Assembly: GCA_022749755.1 (NCBI GenBank)
Contig: CM040445.1
Location: forward strand, 3,803,182 to 3,867,181
Direction of reading: 5' to 3'
DNA: 64,000 nucleotides
Origin: Azadirachta indica
Lineage: Eukaryota > Streptophyta > Magnoliopsida > Sapindales > Meliaceae
A program made the translations under genes and the position numbers. Each line of letters opens with the position of its first letter. The stretch's first letter is position 1. Positions 1-11,659 of the stretch are shown in pieces. The notes under the pieces were generated by a model that was not told the origin of the DNA, did no database searches, and saw only the letters and a program-made list of their open reading frames with translations.

Positions 1-940
1 TTCTGCTCTAGGCTTTATTACCAATGAATCCCTCTTATCTTTCTTGCGAAATCTCTCCTTATAACAAACGAATATCCTTGATGTAATTTCACTGGTCTAT
101 TTATTTTTAGAAAATGTCTCTTTTCTAATACTAAGCCCATTTTGTAACTTATATGTGTTATATAAATCATAAGTCGATTGCTTTGAATCAAATTCCATAC
201 CAATCACAGGCTTTCAATTCATATCCTTTGAATATTCCAAGTTTCTATCATTTTTAGTCATTTTAAAGCAACAATGAAGAATCCCAAAAAATAATGTAGA
301 TATCGAATGTAATCCTGTTAGAATAATAAAAAAAATTAAGGAAAAGCAATTTAAGATATGTATAGAGAACAAATAAATGAAGAAAAAGATTTTAAAATTA
401 CACAATTTAGCTTTGAAAAATATAGAAATATAACAACTCTACTACAAATACATATATAATCAAGTAGGAAAAAACAATACAGAGAAAAATAAATTAAAAA
501 AATTATAAAAGCTATTAAATAAAATAAAATCCAATCAAATATAATTAATATTATTGACCTCTCGGTTTTATGTAACTTGTTTTTTAATATCTTTCTAATT
601 TTTTTCATAGTGAAAGAGTGCTGAAGCAGTAGATTCGAACCATAGTTGATTAGGGGGAAGAAGATGAGAAGGTGAGCCAAAAAGAAGAAATTGGCGGGAA
701 AGAAGAATTTGGGTTTATTTCCATTTTTTCCTTTTTAAATATGGTAAATTATAATAGTTAATAAGTGAAAGTTATATTTTTAATCTTTCAATACAATAAA
801 TTATAATGGTTAATAAGTGAAAGTTGTTAAAATATAATTTGAGCCTTTTATTGTTAATTATGCCACATTTTAACAGATCTTTTAAAACTAAGGATAGAAA
901 AGATCAGGAGAGGATTCAAGTCCTTAAATTATAACTATAT
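1..940. other. AT-rich sequence, no recognised gene
   Basis: This left edge holds no gene that I recognise. A minus-strand open frame at about 18-203 encodes a short basic peptide that ends in two adjacent stop codons, but it shows no motif I can name. Near 600-720 the minus strand has a pyrimidine-rich leader-like stretch followed by a short ATG frame. That could be the remnant of a gene start, but nothing follows it. Homology with the downstream CNGC region begins at about 940. Confidence 0.4.
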
Positions 941-2974
941 AGAAACAAAATCTGGGTGAAAATTATGGGTTTCCAACAAATCTCTGAATCTGTTGATAAT
1001 AGTTGATCATATTCTAAAACTTTCCATAATCATGCATCTACAAAGCTCGATCATATGTTCTTCAATTTTCTTTCTTCACCATGGAGGAGGAAGAAGCAAA
1101 AGTACTAGAAGGGAGAAGAAGAAGAAGAAGAAGATGATGAATAACATCCATTTGTATACGTCCTCTCAGTTCCAAAACTTATCGAAAACTTTTGCTCTCT
1201 ACCACAGCGTGGTCCCCTAATGGAACCAAGTCCTCGATCCTCAAAGCAAATTCATCACCAAATGAAACCACATTTTCCTTGTAACATGTCTCATTGCCTT
1301 GTTCCTGGACCCACTCTACTTTTACCTCCTTAATTATGAGACCGACAACACATGCATGACAATCGATGTTTGGTTGGGTGTAGCGGTCACCTTCCTTATA
1401 ACTATCCCGGACATTTTGTTTTTCATGCACGTGCTTATGAAGTTTAGGATGGAATTTGTGGAGCTGAGTTCTAGGGTTCTTGGAAGAGGAGAGCTTGTAA
1501 CAGATTCAAAAGCCATTTTTAGACGGTACTTTAGGTCAGATTTTGTGCTTAACCTTGCAGTTGCGCTTTCTCTTCCCCAAGTTCATCGAAATTTCATCTA
1601 TTCTCATTCTATTTCTATAATTATTTCATATTCAGAAACATAACACTTGGGTGTTAATTTGATGTGTAGCTTGTCATCAGGATTATAGTTCCAAATGATT
1701 ATCCAATAACCGAATATACCAACCACACTATTTCTCTGGTTGTTCTTATTCAATATTGTTGATAGCAAAATTAAGGATTTTCGGTATCACTTAGTAAACT
1801 TTCTTTACTCACAAGAAAAACTTTATTACTAAAATCGTATAGTCTCATGAATGAAGCTATATGGGTAGGGCATGATATATATAACATCGGTTTCCTTATC
1901 TTAGTAGTATTAGGAATGGACCATGTTTAAATATATTCCTAATTAGAATTTTAAACTTAAATTGATTTTCCATTCTCGCAAGGATCATAATGAACAATGA
2001 TTTTCTTAGGCCTGCAATATTAGCTTGACTTTCCTGACTAAACATGATTTGACCAAATTCCCTTTCGAGTTAATTCAAGTAGGATGCACCATGACTAACC
2101 AATAATTAGACCTGTTAGCATAAAGCCCATTAATTTCATGAGCCTGGGGCTATCTTCCTAAACAAATATGTTTTAAGATTTTTAGTCACATTTCCTCTTA
2201 ACAGTCGGATTATGAAAACTGCTGGGATTTTAGCCAAGACTACTTGATCAGGGTCAGCTTACACTCTCCTTGCTTATTTTTTTACTAGCTATGTGAGCGC
2301 ACATTTATATATATCCTCATTTTTTCTCTAAAATATACATATATGTGCAATAAACTGTTAGTATAGTAGCACTGTTAAAACGTATCTGATTAAATTAAAC
2401 TGAGAAAAGAATTTGTAATGTTTTCTTAACCTTCTAATTCTAGGTACTTTCTACAAAAACACTGAAGAAATCCTGTCAATTATAATTGGCAATATATATT
2501 ATTGACTTAAATTCTCAATGTAGGTTCTTAAAGCTTCATGGTATCTGTTGTCTATTTAGCAACAACATGATTGCTTTCTTATGGAATGTGTTAAGGAAAG
2601 GAACACTTCAGACTGTAATGTTTTTTACCTTGACTGTAGTGTTGATGTAGATCTAAAAGGTTGCGACGCTTGGCTGAAGGTCACTAAAGTCCTGTCTAAT
2701 TGTGATTCTAAATGTGGTGACCATTCTCAATTTGAAATATTTTCTCAAGTTTTTAGTCATGATGTTACTTCATCCAAATTCCCCAGGAAATATTTTATTG
2801 CTTGTGGTGGGGTTTGAAAGCTTTAAGGTATTGATTAACTACTAACTGAATTTCACTGTACATTCATAAAGTTAATTTTTTAGATACATATCTATAATTT
2901 GATTTGTTCTCTATGTGTGTTTTTGCTTTGTATTTAGAAATAGATAGTGTTAAAAAATGTTACATATTGATCAA
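941..2974 (+). pseudogene. CNGC16-like channel pseudogene (dead tandem copy)
   Basis: This is a degenerate duplicate of the intact channel gene at 5941-9050. Homology starts in the 5' flank (about 941 against about 5790) and runs through exon 1 (about 1136-1579), exon 2 (split into about 1670-1756 and 2170-2296) and exon 3 (from about 2524). It then passes into intron 3 and stops at 2974. It keeps recognisable channel sequence such as LVTCLIALFLDPLYFYL and the RVLGRGELVTDSKAI block of S4. It is disabled: two tryptophan codons of exon 1 have become TAA (near 1217) and TGA (near 1263), further stops occur in exon 2, an LTR lies inside exon 2 (1757-2164), and a Copia element truncates it. Exons 4-6, with the cyclic nucleotide-binding domain, are absent. 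I see no sign that it could make protein. Confidence 0.9.
1757..2164. mobile_element. Solo LTR inserted in pseudogene exon 2
   Basis: This 408-bp segment starts TGTT and ends AACA, and it is flanked by a perfect 5-bp direct repeat AATAT (1752-1756 and 2165-2169). The intact paralogue has a single AATAT at the matching exon 2 position (near 6690) and no insertion, so it shows the empty site. These are the marks of an LTR left by recombination between the two LTRs of a retrotransposon. There is no coding sequence inside. The superfamily (Copia or Gypsy) and orientation cannot be told from the sequence alone. Confidence 0.85.
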
Positions 2975-4715
2975 TGTTGCCATTGGGATAAACTAACACA
3001 AAACACTTATGGAAGCATAATAATTATCTTATCCCTTCTTGTGTGAATCTAATAGAAAACAAACAAATAGAGTAACAATCTTTGACACAAAAATAATTCT
3101 TGAACATTAACCACATCATCATAAAACAATCATAGCATAATCAATTTTAATGTGAAAAATCTCTCTGATGTGAGGAGTAAAAATTACGGGACTGTAATCT
3201 ACCTAAAAATCTCCACTATAATCAAATAATAGAAATATATAAGTTTTCTCTAATTAGAACTAGAGGTATACATCTACAATATTTTCAACATTATTCAATC
3301 TTGACAAATAACCAAATTTTATAAAAAAATTAGAAAGAATTTAAGAAAATATTACTAAAATGGTGGCCTAATTTTCAACTATAAAATTTAGAGAAAGGGA
3401 GCTCTAAATTTGAAATCCACCATTCAGAATCTAATCTTTTGAGTTGTGAAGTTGCTGGTAAAATTTCAGCTATATTAGACCATAAATCGACCTCTGATTA
3501 ACCAATGGATCAAAGTTATTCAGAGTTTATTATTTTGTCTCTCTCTCATGCACACTACTCGCTCTTTCTAAGTAATGAACAGTGTTCGTTTTCTCTTCTT
3601 AACACACACACACACATATATATATTATAATCAAAATTAAAACACTAAACACAACTTGAGAAAGGACTAAAATATCCTTGAACTAATTAGGTTTAATCAC
3701 TACTGAAGAGAAATTTGATTCATCACCACAAACGAGGAAATCTAACCCAATAAATCTCTCCCTTTTTGACTATGTGAAAGGATTTGCTAACCTGGTAATC
3801 AAACAACAAACTTCAAGCTTTTTCGTTAAAAGAGTCTTAATTAACATATTTGAGACATTGTGGTTTGTATAAATCTTTTCAAACTCCAACATACTATCAT
3901 TAAGAGCATTTTTCAACTAATAATATCTCACATCAACATGTTTTGATTTTGGATGGAAAGAGGAATTCTTACTCAAGTGAATTGCACTTTAATTATCACA
4001 AAATACCACATATTGTTGTTGCTTGAAATCAAGCTCCTGTAAAAATCTCTTCATCCACAATAACTCTTTGTATGCTTCAATTGTTGTAATGAACTTTACC
4101 TTTGTAGTGTAACACATTTTTATAACCTTCATTGCCATTAGACAGCTCCACCTGAAAGTGTTATCAAGTAACCCGTAGTGAACTTTTGAGTATCAACATC
4201 TCCAACCATATTTGAATCTATGTAACCAACTAATACAGGTTTTCCACTTTCAAAAGTAAGTTTGAAATTTGAAGTACCTCAAAGATTTCTCATAATCTAC
4301 TTGATTGTATTCCAATGTTCTCTACCTGAATTGGATAAGAATTTACTAACAACACAAACTGCATAAGTTATATTTGGTCTTGTGCATACCATCGTATACA
4401 TCAAGCTTCCAACCACTGACATATAAGGAACTCTTTCCATGTCTTTTCTTTTTTTTAATCTATTGTAGGGGATTGCTTGGTACTTAACTTAAAATGTGTA
4501 GGTAGAAGAGTGCTAACCACTTTAGCATTGTTCATATTGAATCTTTCAATTACCTTTTCAATGTATTGCTTCAGTGATATACATAATTTCTTGACTGCTT
4601 ATCTTAACAAATTTTGATGTCAGGATTTGTTTTGCTGGCCCTAAATGTTTCATAGTAAAGGATTTGCTTAATTGCTTCTTAAGCTGTCAATTCTTAATTG
4701 CTTAACTTCATTTAC
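2975..4715 (-). mobile_element. Truncated Ty1/Copia retrotransposon (3' half)
   Basis: On the minus strand the segment encodes decayed reverse transcriptase and RNase H of the Copia type. Readable stretches include MKHLGPAKQIL (about 4620-4655), VGSLMYTMVCTRP (about 4380-4420) and the RNase H block with LLWMKRFLQEL and AIHLSKNSSFHPKSKHVDVRY (about 3930-4060). Frame shifts and stops are frequent. A purine-rich tract at 3753-3770 (minus strand AAAAAGGGAGAGA) fits the polypurine tract. The adjoining 775 bp (2975-3749) begin TG and end CA and are the likely 3' LTR. The CNGC pseudogene homology stops exactly at 2975. No 5' LTR, gag or integrase is visible, so the element is truncated near 4715. 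It cannot move on its own. Confidence 0.85.
3602..3625. repeat. (CA)n(TA)n microsatellite
   Basis: A compound dinucleotide run, CA then TA, inside the putative LTR of the Copia remnant. Confidence 0.9.
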
Positions 4716-5790
4716 GGTTTGACAAGTGTTCTTAACTTGTAATATATTTTTAATAAATATTGATTTTTTAAAAATTTTAAATATGTAAAAAAATAAATAA
4801 TTTAATATTTATAGTTGAACAATAAAAATGCAATAAATTTAATTAAACTGCAATAATTTTTTAAAATAGATTTTGAAAGAATATTTAATACTTGTATTAT
4901 TTGGTTTAATTCTCTGTTACCTCTAGTTTTCTTCGAAACATCTATACAATGTTAGGAGTTTGCAGAAACAGCTCTCAGTTGTTGGTCTATGCCACGTTGG
5001 AATATAATATAAAATAAGGGGAAGATAGATACGAATAACTTTGTTAAAAAGACTAAATAAATATATTTTGTATTAAAAATTTATATTTTATTTATTTATT
5101 CATTCATTCATTTATTTTATTTTTCTTGTCTGATAAGAAAATGCAATTCCACTATAGACAAATTAATTTACGACCACATGATATCAAAATAAACAACACA
5201 GACTCAATCTCAGTCGAACGTTTTCTCCTCAATCTTACTAGCCAATTCACGGACTCACCTGAATCAGTGATCGAAGGTACTCACTACTTTTTTGTACAAA
5301 CTTGTCGACAGAAATCAACCACCATTCCCCTATTTGCCTTCTCATCTTCGTTGCAAAAGCAAAAACCTAGGTGCTAAAATAGTATTTTTTTCAACAAAAA
5401 TTTTCACAGGTTGCGACGAAATAAAAAAGAAAAAAACCAAGTGAAACGAATGAGGATTTAGACAGTAGGTGAATCGATCATTGAAAGAAAGAAAATGAAT
5501 AGATAAAAAAAGCCTTTTTATTTTCTCTGTAAATAAGAGTTTGAGACTAGTGGCTTGCATACATGGGGAGCAAATGAGAGAGTTGTGACTTGTTCCGCGA
5601 AGAAAGTTAGTTCTCTGGATCCATTACACTTTTCGACACTGATGTGTCACTAATGGAAGCTATTTTTCACTGTAATGTGTTAGATTATTGGTAGCTATTT
5701 TTTTTTTTTAAAATTTTGGCAGAGATAACATAATGAGTTACATATTACTGAAAAAATTTAAATTAAAGTTATGATTACGCGCTAGCTCTT
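4716..5790. other. AT-rich spacer between Copia remnant and CNGC gene
   Basis: I see no gene here. The first 400 bp are very AT-rich. A less AT-rich stretch at about 5140-5380 has a short open frame (5126-5377) with no motif I know, and its start is not an ATG. The last 200 bp are the probable promoter side of the CNGC gene. Similarity to the 5' flank of the pseudogene begins at about 5790. Confidence 0.5.
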
Positions 5791-5940
5791 CTGAAGCGAA
5801 ATCTAGGTGAGGATGGTTGGTTCCCCGCAAATATCTGACTCCGTTGACAGAACTCGCTTTCTGAAACTTACCATAATCATGCATCCACAGAGCACGTGCT
5901 TCAATCTCCGCCATGGGATAGGAGGAGGAAGAAGAAGAAG

Positions 5941-8900
5941 ATGAATAGCATCCATTTGTATGCGTCCTCTCGGTTCCAGAATTTTCCGAAAACCTTCGCT
6001 CTCCATCACAGCGTGGTCCCCTGGTGGAACCAAATCCTCGATCCTCAAAGCGACTTCGTTACGAAATGGAACCACATTTTCCTTGTAACATGTCTCATTG
6101 CCTTGTTTCTGGACCCTCTCTACTTTTACCTCCCTAATTATAAGACCGGCACTACATGCATGACAATTGATCTTGGGTTGGGCGTAGTGGTCACCTTCTT
6201 CAGAACTGTGGCGGATATTTTGTTTTTCATGCACATGCTTATGAAGTTTCGGACGGCATTTGTGGCGCCGAGTTCTAGGGTTTTTGGAAGGGGAGAACTC
6301 GTAACAGATTCGAAAGCCATTGCCAAACGGTACTTGAGGTCAGATTTTGTTCTTGATCTGGCAGCTGCACTTCCTCTCCCCCAGGTTCGTCCCATCGTAT
6401 TCCTATATATCATATATATCAATATATTCAAACGGAACACATTAACCTTTTTTCTGATTTGAACATATATAATTTTTGTAAGAGCACTGCATTTGATGAG
6501 TTATATATGGAACTTAATTTGTCTGGCTGGCTAACATTTTCGGAGATGACACTTTACCAATTTCGCCTTCAAAAACATAACACTTGCTGTTGCTTTGGCT
6601 TGCAGCTTGTCATCTGGTTTGTAGTTCCAGCCAATAATCCAACAGCTGAATATACCAACCACACTATTTCTCTGATCGTTCTTATTCAATATGTTCCTAG
6701 ACTTTTAGTTATCTTTCCTCTTAACAGACGGATTATGAAAACTGCTGGGATTTTAGCCAAGACTGCTTGGTCGGGGTCGGCTTACACTCTCCTTACTTAT
6801 TTGCTTGCTAGCCATGTGAGTATTTATATATATCCTCCATTTCTGTCTATTAATTAATTTTAAATATACATACATACATACATATATATATATATATGCA
6901 ATTAAGAATTAGTATAGTAGCAGTACTGTTAACAGGCATTTGATTGAATTTGAATAAGAAAAGAATTTGTAATGTTTTCTTGATCTTTTAGTCCAAAGTA
7001 CACTCTGAAGAATTCTCCGCCGGTTGCTCATAACTGCCAATATATGTTGTTGACTTAGAATTCTAACTGCAGGTTCTTGGAGCTTCGTGGTATTTGTTGT
7101 CTATTCAGCGGCATTATGAGTGCTGGATTACGGAATGTAGAAAGGAGATGAACAATACAAACTCTCCATCTTGTAATCCTCGTTATCTTGCCTGTGATTC
7201 TTGGGATGAAGTAGGCCGCGAGGCTTGGCTGAAGGTCACTAAAGTCATCTCTAATTGTGATGCAAAACATGATGACCATTTTGACTTCGGAATATTTTCT
7301 CATGCTTTTGCTAACGATCTTGCTTCAACAAAATTCTTTAGAAAATATTTTTATTGCCTGTGGTGGGGTTTGAAAGCTTTAAGGTACTTATTATTGATTA
7401 ATTAATTACTAGCTGATTTTCACTGTGCGTTCTTAAAATTAATTGTTTACATATATATTTATGATTTGTTCTCTCTGTGTGTGTCTTTGCTTTGTATTTA
7501 GCAGCAGATGGTGTTCAAATGTTACATATTCATCGACGTTGATGCTAATACATTTTTCAATAATTTTGTGATGCGTAGTTCCTATGGGCAAAATCTGCAG
7601 ACGACTACTACTATTGGCGAAACATTATTCTGTATTCTTATTTCCATCTCTGGTCTTGTTCTGTTCTCATATCTTATAGGCAAAATGCAGGTATATATAT
7701 GCTCGTCACGAAACAATTGTTTCCAGAAAACTATTGTTATTTATGCAACAACATCATCCATTTAATTAATACTAATCTTCATAATTTTTAACTCAAGCTA
7801 GCTTTGTCTTCAATGGCAAATATAATCAATGCAATAGCTGTCATTCTCACTTTCTGGAGCCGCTGAAAATATGTATTTGTAGACTTCTGGTCTAAAGTTG
7901 ATAGTTCTGTTACTTTAAGCTAATTAAGCTAACTTTCGTCTTTTTGAAGACTTATGTACAATCCACAACCGCTAAAATAGAAGAGTGGAGGGTTAGAAGG
8001 AGAGATACAGAGGAGTGGATGAGGCACCGCCGATTGCCTGAAGAGCTGAGAGATCGTGTACGCCGGTTTGTTCAATACAAGTGGCTTGCCACAAGAGGTG
8101 TAGATGAAGATTCCATTTTGCAGTCTTTACCTTTGGATCTCAGGCGTCAAATTCAGAGGCATCTTTGTCTAGCCTATGTTCGACGTGTAAGTTCTGTAAT
8201 ATTACTAGCACTAACTTCCTAGCTATAACTTCTCTTAAGTGCTTTCCAAAATTGACAAGTACTGTTCTACGTACTTGTTCAGGTTCCACTTTTTGCACAA
8301 ATGGATCAGCAACTCTTAGACGCCATTTGTGAACGCCTCTACTCATCCTTGAATACTAAAGGCACGTATCTAATTCGAGAAGGTGATCCTGTGAATGAAA
8401 TGTTTTTCATAATCAGAGGTCAAGTAGAAAGCTCTACAACAAATGGGGGAAGGACAGGATTCTTCAATTCCATTACTCTAAAGACTGGTGACTTCTGCGG
8501 TGAAGAATTATTGACGTGGGCTTTGATGACAGTCTCTACCCTCAACCTTCCATTGTCAACGAGAACAGTAAAGTCCCTCACTGAAGTTGAAGCATTTGCT
8601 CTTCGAGCTGAGGATCTCAAGTTTGTTGCCAGCCAATTTAAGCGCCTTCATAGTAAGAAACTCCAGCATGCTTTCAGATACTATTCTCACCAATGGAGAG
8701 CTTGGGGTGCTTCTTTTATACAAGCTGCCTGGAGAAGATACAGGAGGAAAAAGGCAGCACTGTTGTTGGCAATGGAGGAAGGATTGTACGACATAGAAGA
8801 CGAGGAATGCCCTATTCATGAAGCTTCTGGAGAAACCAATGGGGATATTGGCGGTGGGAGATCCGCAGTGGAGAATGCAAATGCAAGCAACGCCCAAAAT

Positions 8901-9050
8901 CCTGCTTCTTCAGTACTGTCTTCCAAATTTAACACAAGCAGCAGAAGAGCGCTTAGTCTGCGGCTTGCAGGCTTGGACACTGATGACTCCAGCTTGAAAA
9001 TGCCCAAGCTCTTTAAGCCTCAGGATCCTGATTTCTCAACAGACCATTAA
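5941..9050 (+). CDS. Cyclic nucleotide-gated cation channel, CNGC16-like
   Basis: Plasma-membrane, calcium-permeable cation channel subunit gated by cyclic nucleotides and calmodulin. Six exons: 5941-6384, 6606-6815, 7073-7383, 7579-7690, 7950-8186 and 8283-9050. All introns are GT-AG and the frame is continuous, giving 693 aa. Transmembrane segments begin at about residue 40 (FLVTCLIALFLDPLYFYLP). S4 is near residues 105-140 and the pore ends in SSYGQNL at about 321. The C-linker has RRFVQYKWLATRGVD (about 395-410). The nucleotide-binding domain has the phosphate-binding cassette GDFCGEELLTWAL (about 508-520), and an IQ motif follows (FIQAAWRRYRRKK, about 580). The end, KMPKLFKPQDPDF, is like that of group III CNGCs, especially CNGC16. 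The 5941 ATG is the first in frame after a TGA at 5845-5847, so the cytosolic N-terminus is short (about 30 aa before the conserved ILDP block). An upstream coding exon cannot be excluded. A dead tandem copy lies at 941-2974. Confidence 0.92.
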
Positions 9051-11659
9051 TCTTGTACAACAAACAATTACATATGTGATTAAAGAAAATGTGAATTGCC
9101 AATGACATAATCAGGTGGGATACCTTGAATTTTACAATCATTTTACTTGCTGTTTTCGTGCTTTGGGCCTTACCCACCCAAAAGCTAATGCAAATAATCC
9201 TACAAGTTTGGACTTTGAAATTTGGGTGAAAAGCCAGAAAGAATATCGAAACAAAATCTTAGAAAATCAATCCCCACAATAGTTGTCTTTAGAATTTTCT
9301 CTGTCGGCGTATTGATATTCTAATAAGAGAGGAGACTCTTGACCGCGACCGTATGCTTCGGGGGGCTGTAGTTTCCTGACTTTCTATTTGACATCAAATC
9401 GTTGCTTGAAAATTTGTCAAAAGCTACTATTTCGTTGTTTGATTTTTTGAACCGACTCGGTCAGAGCATTGCCATGGAATAATTGAATCATTTATAAATT
9501 AAAAGAAAAAAGCTCATTGCATTATTAAAATGAAATTGATTTTGGCAGCTACATCTGCAGTTGTCATAAAGACAGGAATAATGGGAAGCAGATCGTTGAT
9601 TCCTATATTGCCACTTTCAATAATGATTAAATTTTAAAATTAATCAACCTAGTTGTACATTCGATTCCTTTCCGAATCTAAATATTAAAAAAATGTATGT
9701 AATTTTATCACTGAATTTAAAATTACATCCAAATCTTCTTGGCTTTAACAAACAAGATCGATCATGTCTCCTGATATCATTTCACTTTTCTACTATTTAT
9801 ATTTTTGAATTCTCGAATGCCGATTCAATTCTGACTGCATAATTTTTTATTACGTACATTTTATTAGTTGTATTAACTATTTTTTATATATTAAAAAAAA
9901 AAAAAGAAATCAAACGAATGAATTTCTTTTATATCGAATGAAAGGTTATATCTATTGGTTCAGTTTAACAACCACGTACGTTTCTTATATTATTTAAAAT
10001 TGATGCCTGCAACAATAAAAATATGGGGCGACACTTCAATTCCTGTGCCAAATCTCCCACGATCTCTTATCAACATCTTGACTTTATTACTGTGTGATGG
10101 ACGTATTTTCCCGCGTATCGGGCAATATTATTACCTTTTCTTTTTACCAAAAAAATAAAATAAAATAAAATAAAATAAAAATTGTAAACTATGGTTCGTG
10201 ACTTTCGTACTCTTCCATCATTTTTAGCCATTCATTTTTGTCTACTTCTCGTAAACTTATCTAAAAGTAAAATATACTTTTTCTAAAATTATATAAATAT
10301 TACGTCACATCACTTTTATTGAAAATAAAAAAATTTGCAATTATTAGGCCTATCAGATTATTCCCTTAAAACAGGGAAACTTTTGCTTTTGCGGTTTCTA
10401 ATGCTTTGTAATTATTTGTACAGAAATGATAAGACTGACATATTAACTTTTCCATGGATAATAATTAAATATGGCAAAATAGCTAATCATACTTTTCTTT
10501 CCCATTAGCCAATAATTGAACTATTAGGTAAAACATGCCCTTCGTTCTAATCTAACCCCCCATTTTTTTTTTAATTTATTAGTTAATTAAAGGAAATTAT
10601 GCATCCTTCATCATGATTCATGATTCATGAAAATTATGTTAGCATAATTTAATTAGTGGAGCAAAAGAATTAGAAAAGTGATTCGAATTGTTTTTGTAAA
10701 TCATTATTAATTTTAACTTTAATATATTTGAGAAAGTTATTTATTTGTTTACATTACCCTGACATTAAGGTTTTCGGAATCATAACGTAATGTTATTGTC
10801 GTTGTTGTGAGTTTTATTCCATGAATTTATTCTAAATTAAATTTTAAAAACAACCTTAAAAATAGTAAATTTTCATTCTCTTTCGTTTCATTTTTTATTT
10901 TCCTCTTAAACAAATATTTAAAATTAGTAAGAAATTAAGAAAAAATAGCCAACACATGAAAAGAGAGTTTAGAGATAAATTAACCCGTTTATGCTTATAA
11001 TTAAATACTTTTAAGGAGTTGTTTTCTCATTTTTTAAGAGGTATTTATTACTTTTAAATTTTCAGAGAATATTTGTTCAATTTTTCATATATCAGAGGTA
11101 TATGTTAATATTTCTAAATATATAATCTGTTAATAAATTATTAGGGTGGATTTAATTAATCTACAATTATTAATGATTTATCTTATTAGAACGCGCTTTC
11201 TCGCGCGTGGAAAATTGGGGGCGAGGTTAACGTCTTCGTCTCTTTTCGTAGTCTTACTCGATGCCTGCTTATTGCATTGTCGTCGTCGTCTACTGATAAT
11301 TTGCTTCATTTCTTTCTTTGCATACAAAAAAATATATATATTTTTGTAGCAGAAACAATCCACTACTCTCTCTTTATCTCTTTATTTTTTATTAGAAAAA
11401 AAAATTATTCTTGCCTGGTAGATATTGACTCATTGGCCAACGTGCTTTGGCTCGTCACCTTTCGAAACATTTCTGTTCTTATTTTATTTTTTTTAATTGT
11501 TATCTTTAAAATGAATCAAACCTGTCATTTTGGATATAAGAGAAACCAAAGCAGTGACACACAATAGTTATAGTGGGAGTGTTCATTTGTTCCTATGCAA
11601 GCTTTTGCCTAGGCACAAAATAAGCAGTCAAGAGTTGCTTGCTTCTCTCTTCTTTAGCT
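9051..11659. other. Intergenic, AT-rich
   Basis: These 2.6 kb separate the CNGC 3' end from the ALDH start. They contain an (AAAAT)n run at about 10150-10180 and many A/T tracts. Open frames here are short, have no recognisable motifs and are not supported. The last few hundred bases, pyrimidine-rich before 11660, should hold the ALDH promoter and 5' UTR. Confidence 0.6.

Noticed and set aside
620..645. GATTCGAACC-like B-box hinting at a tRNA
   Set aside because: No matching A box, acceptor stem or anticodon arm could be found around it.
3384..3411. GGGAGCTCTA resembling the 3' end of miR159, inside an AAATTTAGAG/CTCTAAATTT inverted repeat
   Set aside because: Only about ten bases match, the stem is too short for a MIR159 precursor, and the site lies in the putative Copia LTR.
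5896..5940. Longer CNGC frame starting at 5896
   Set aside because: The codon at 5896 is GTG, not ATG. The first ATG in frame is 5941.
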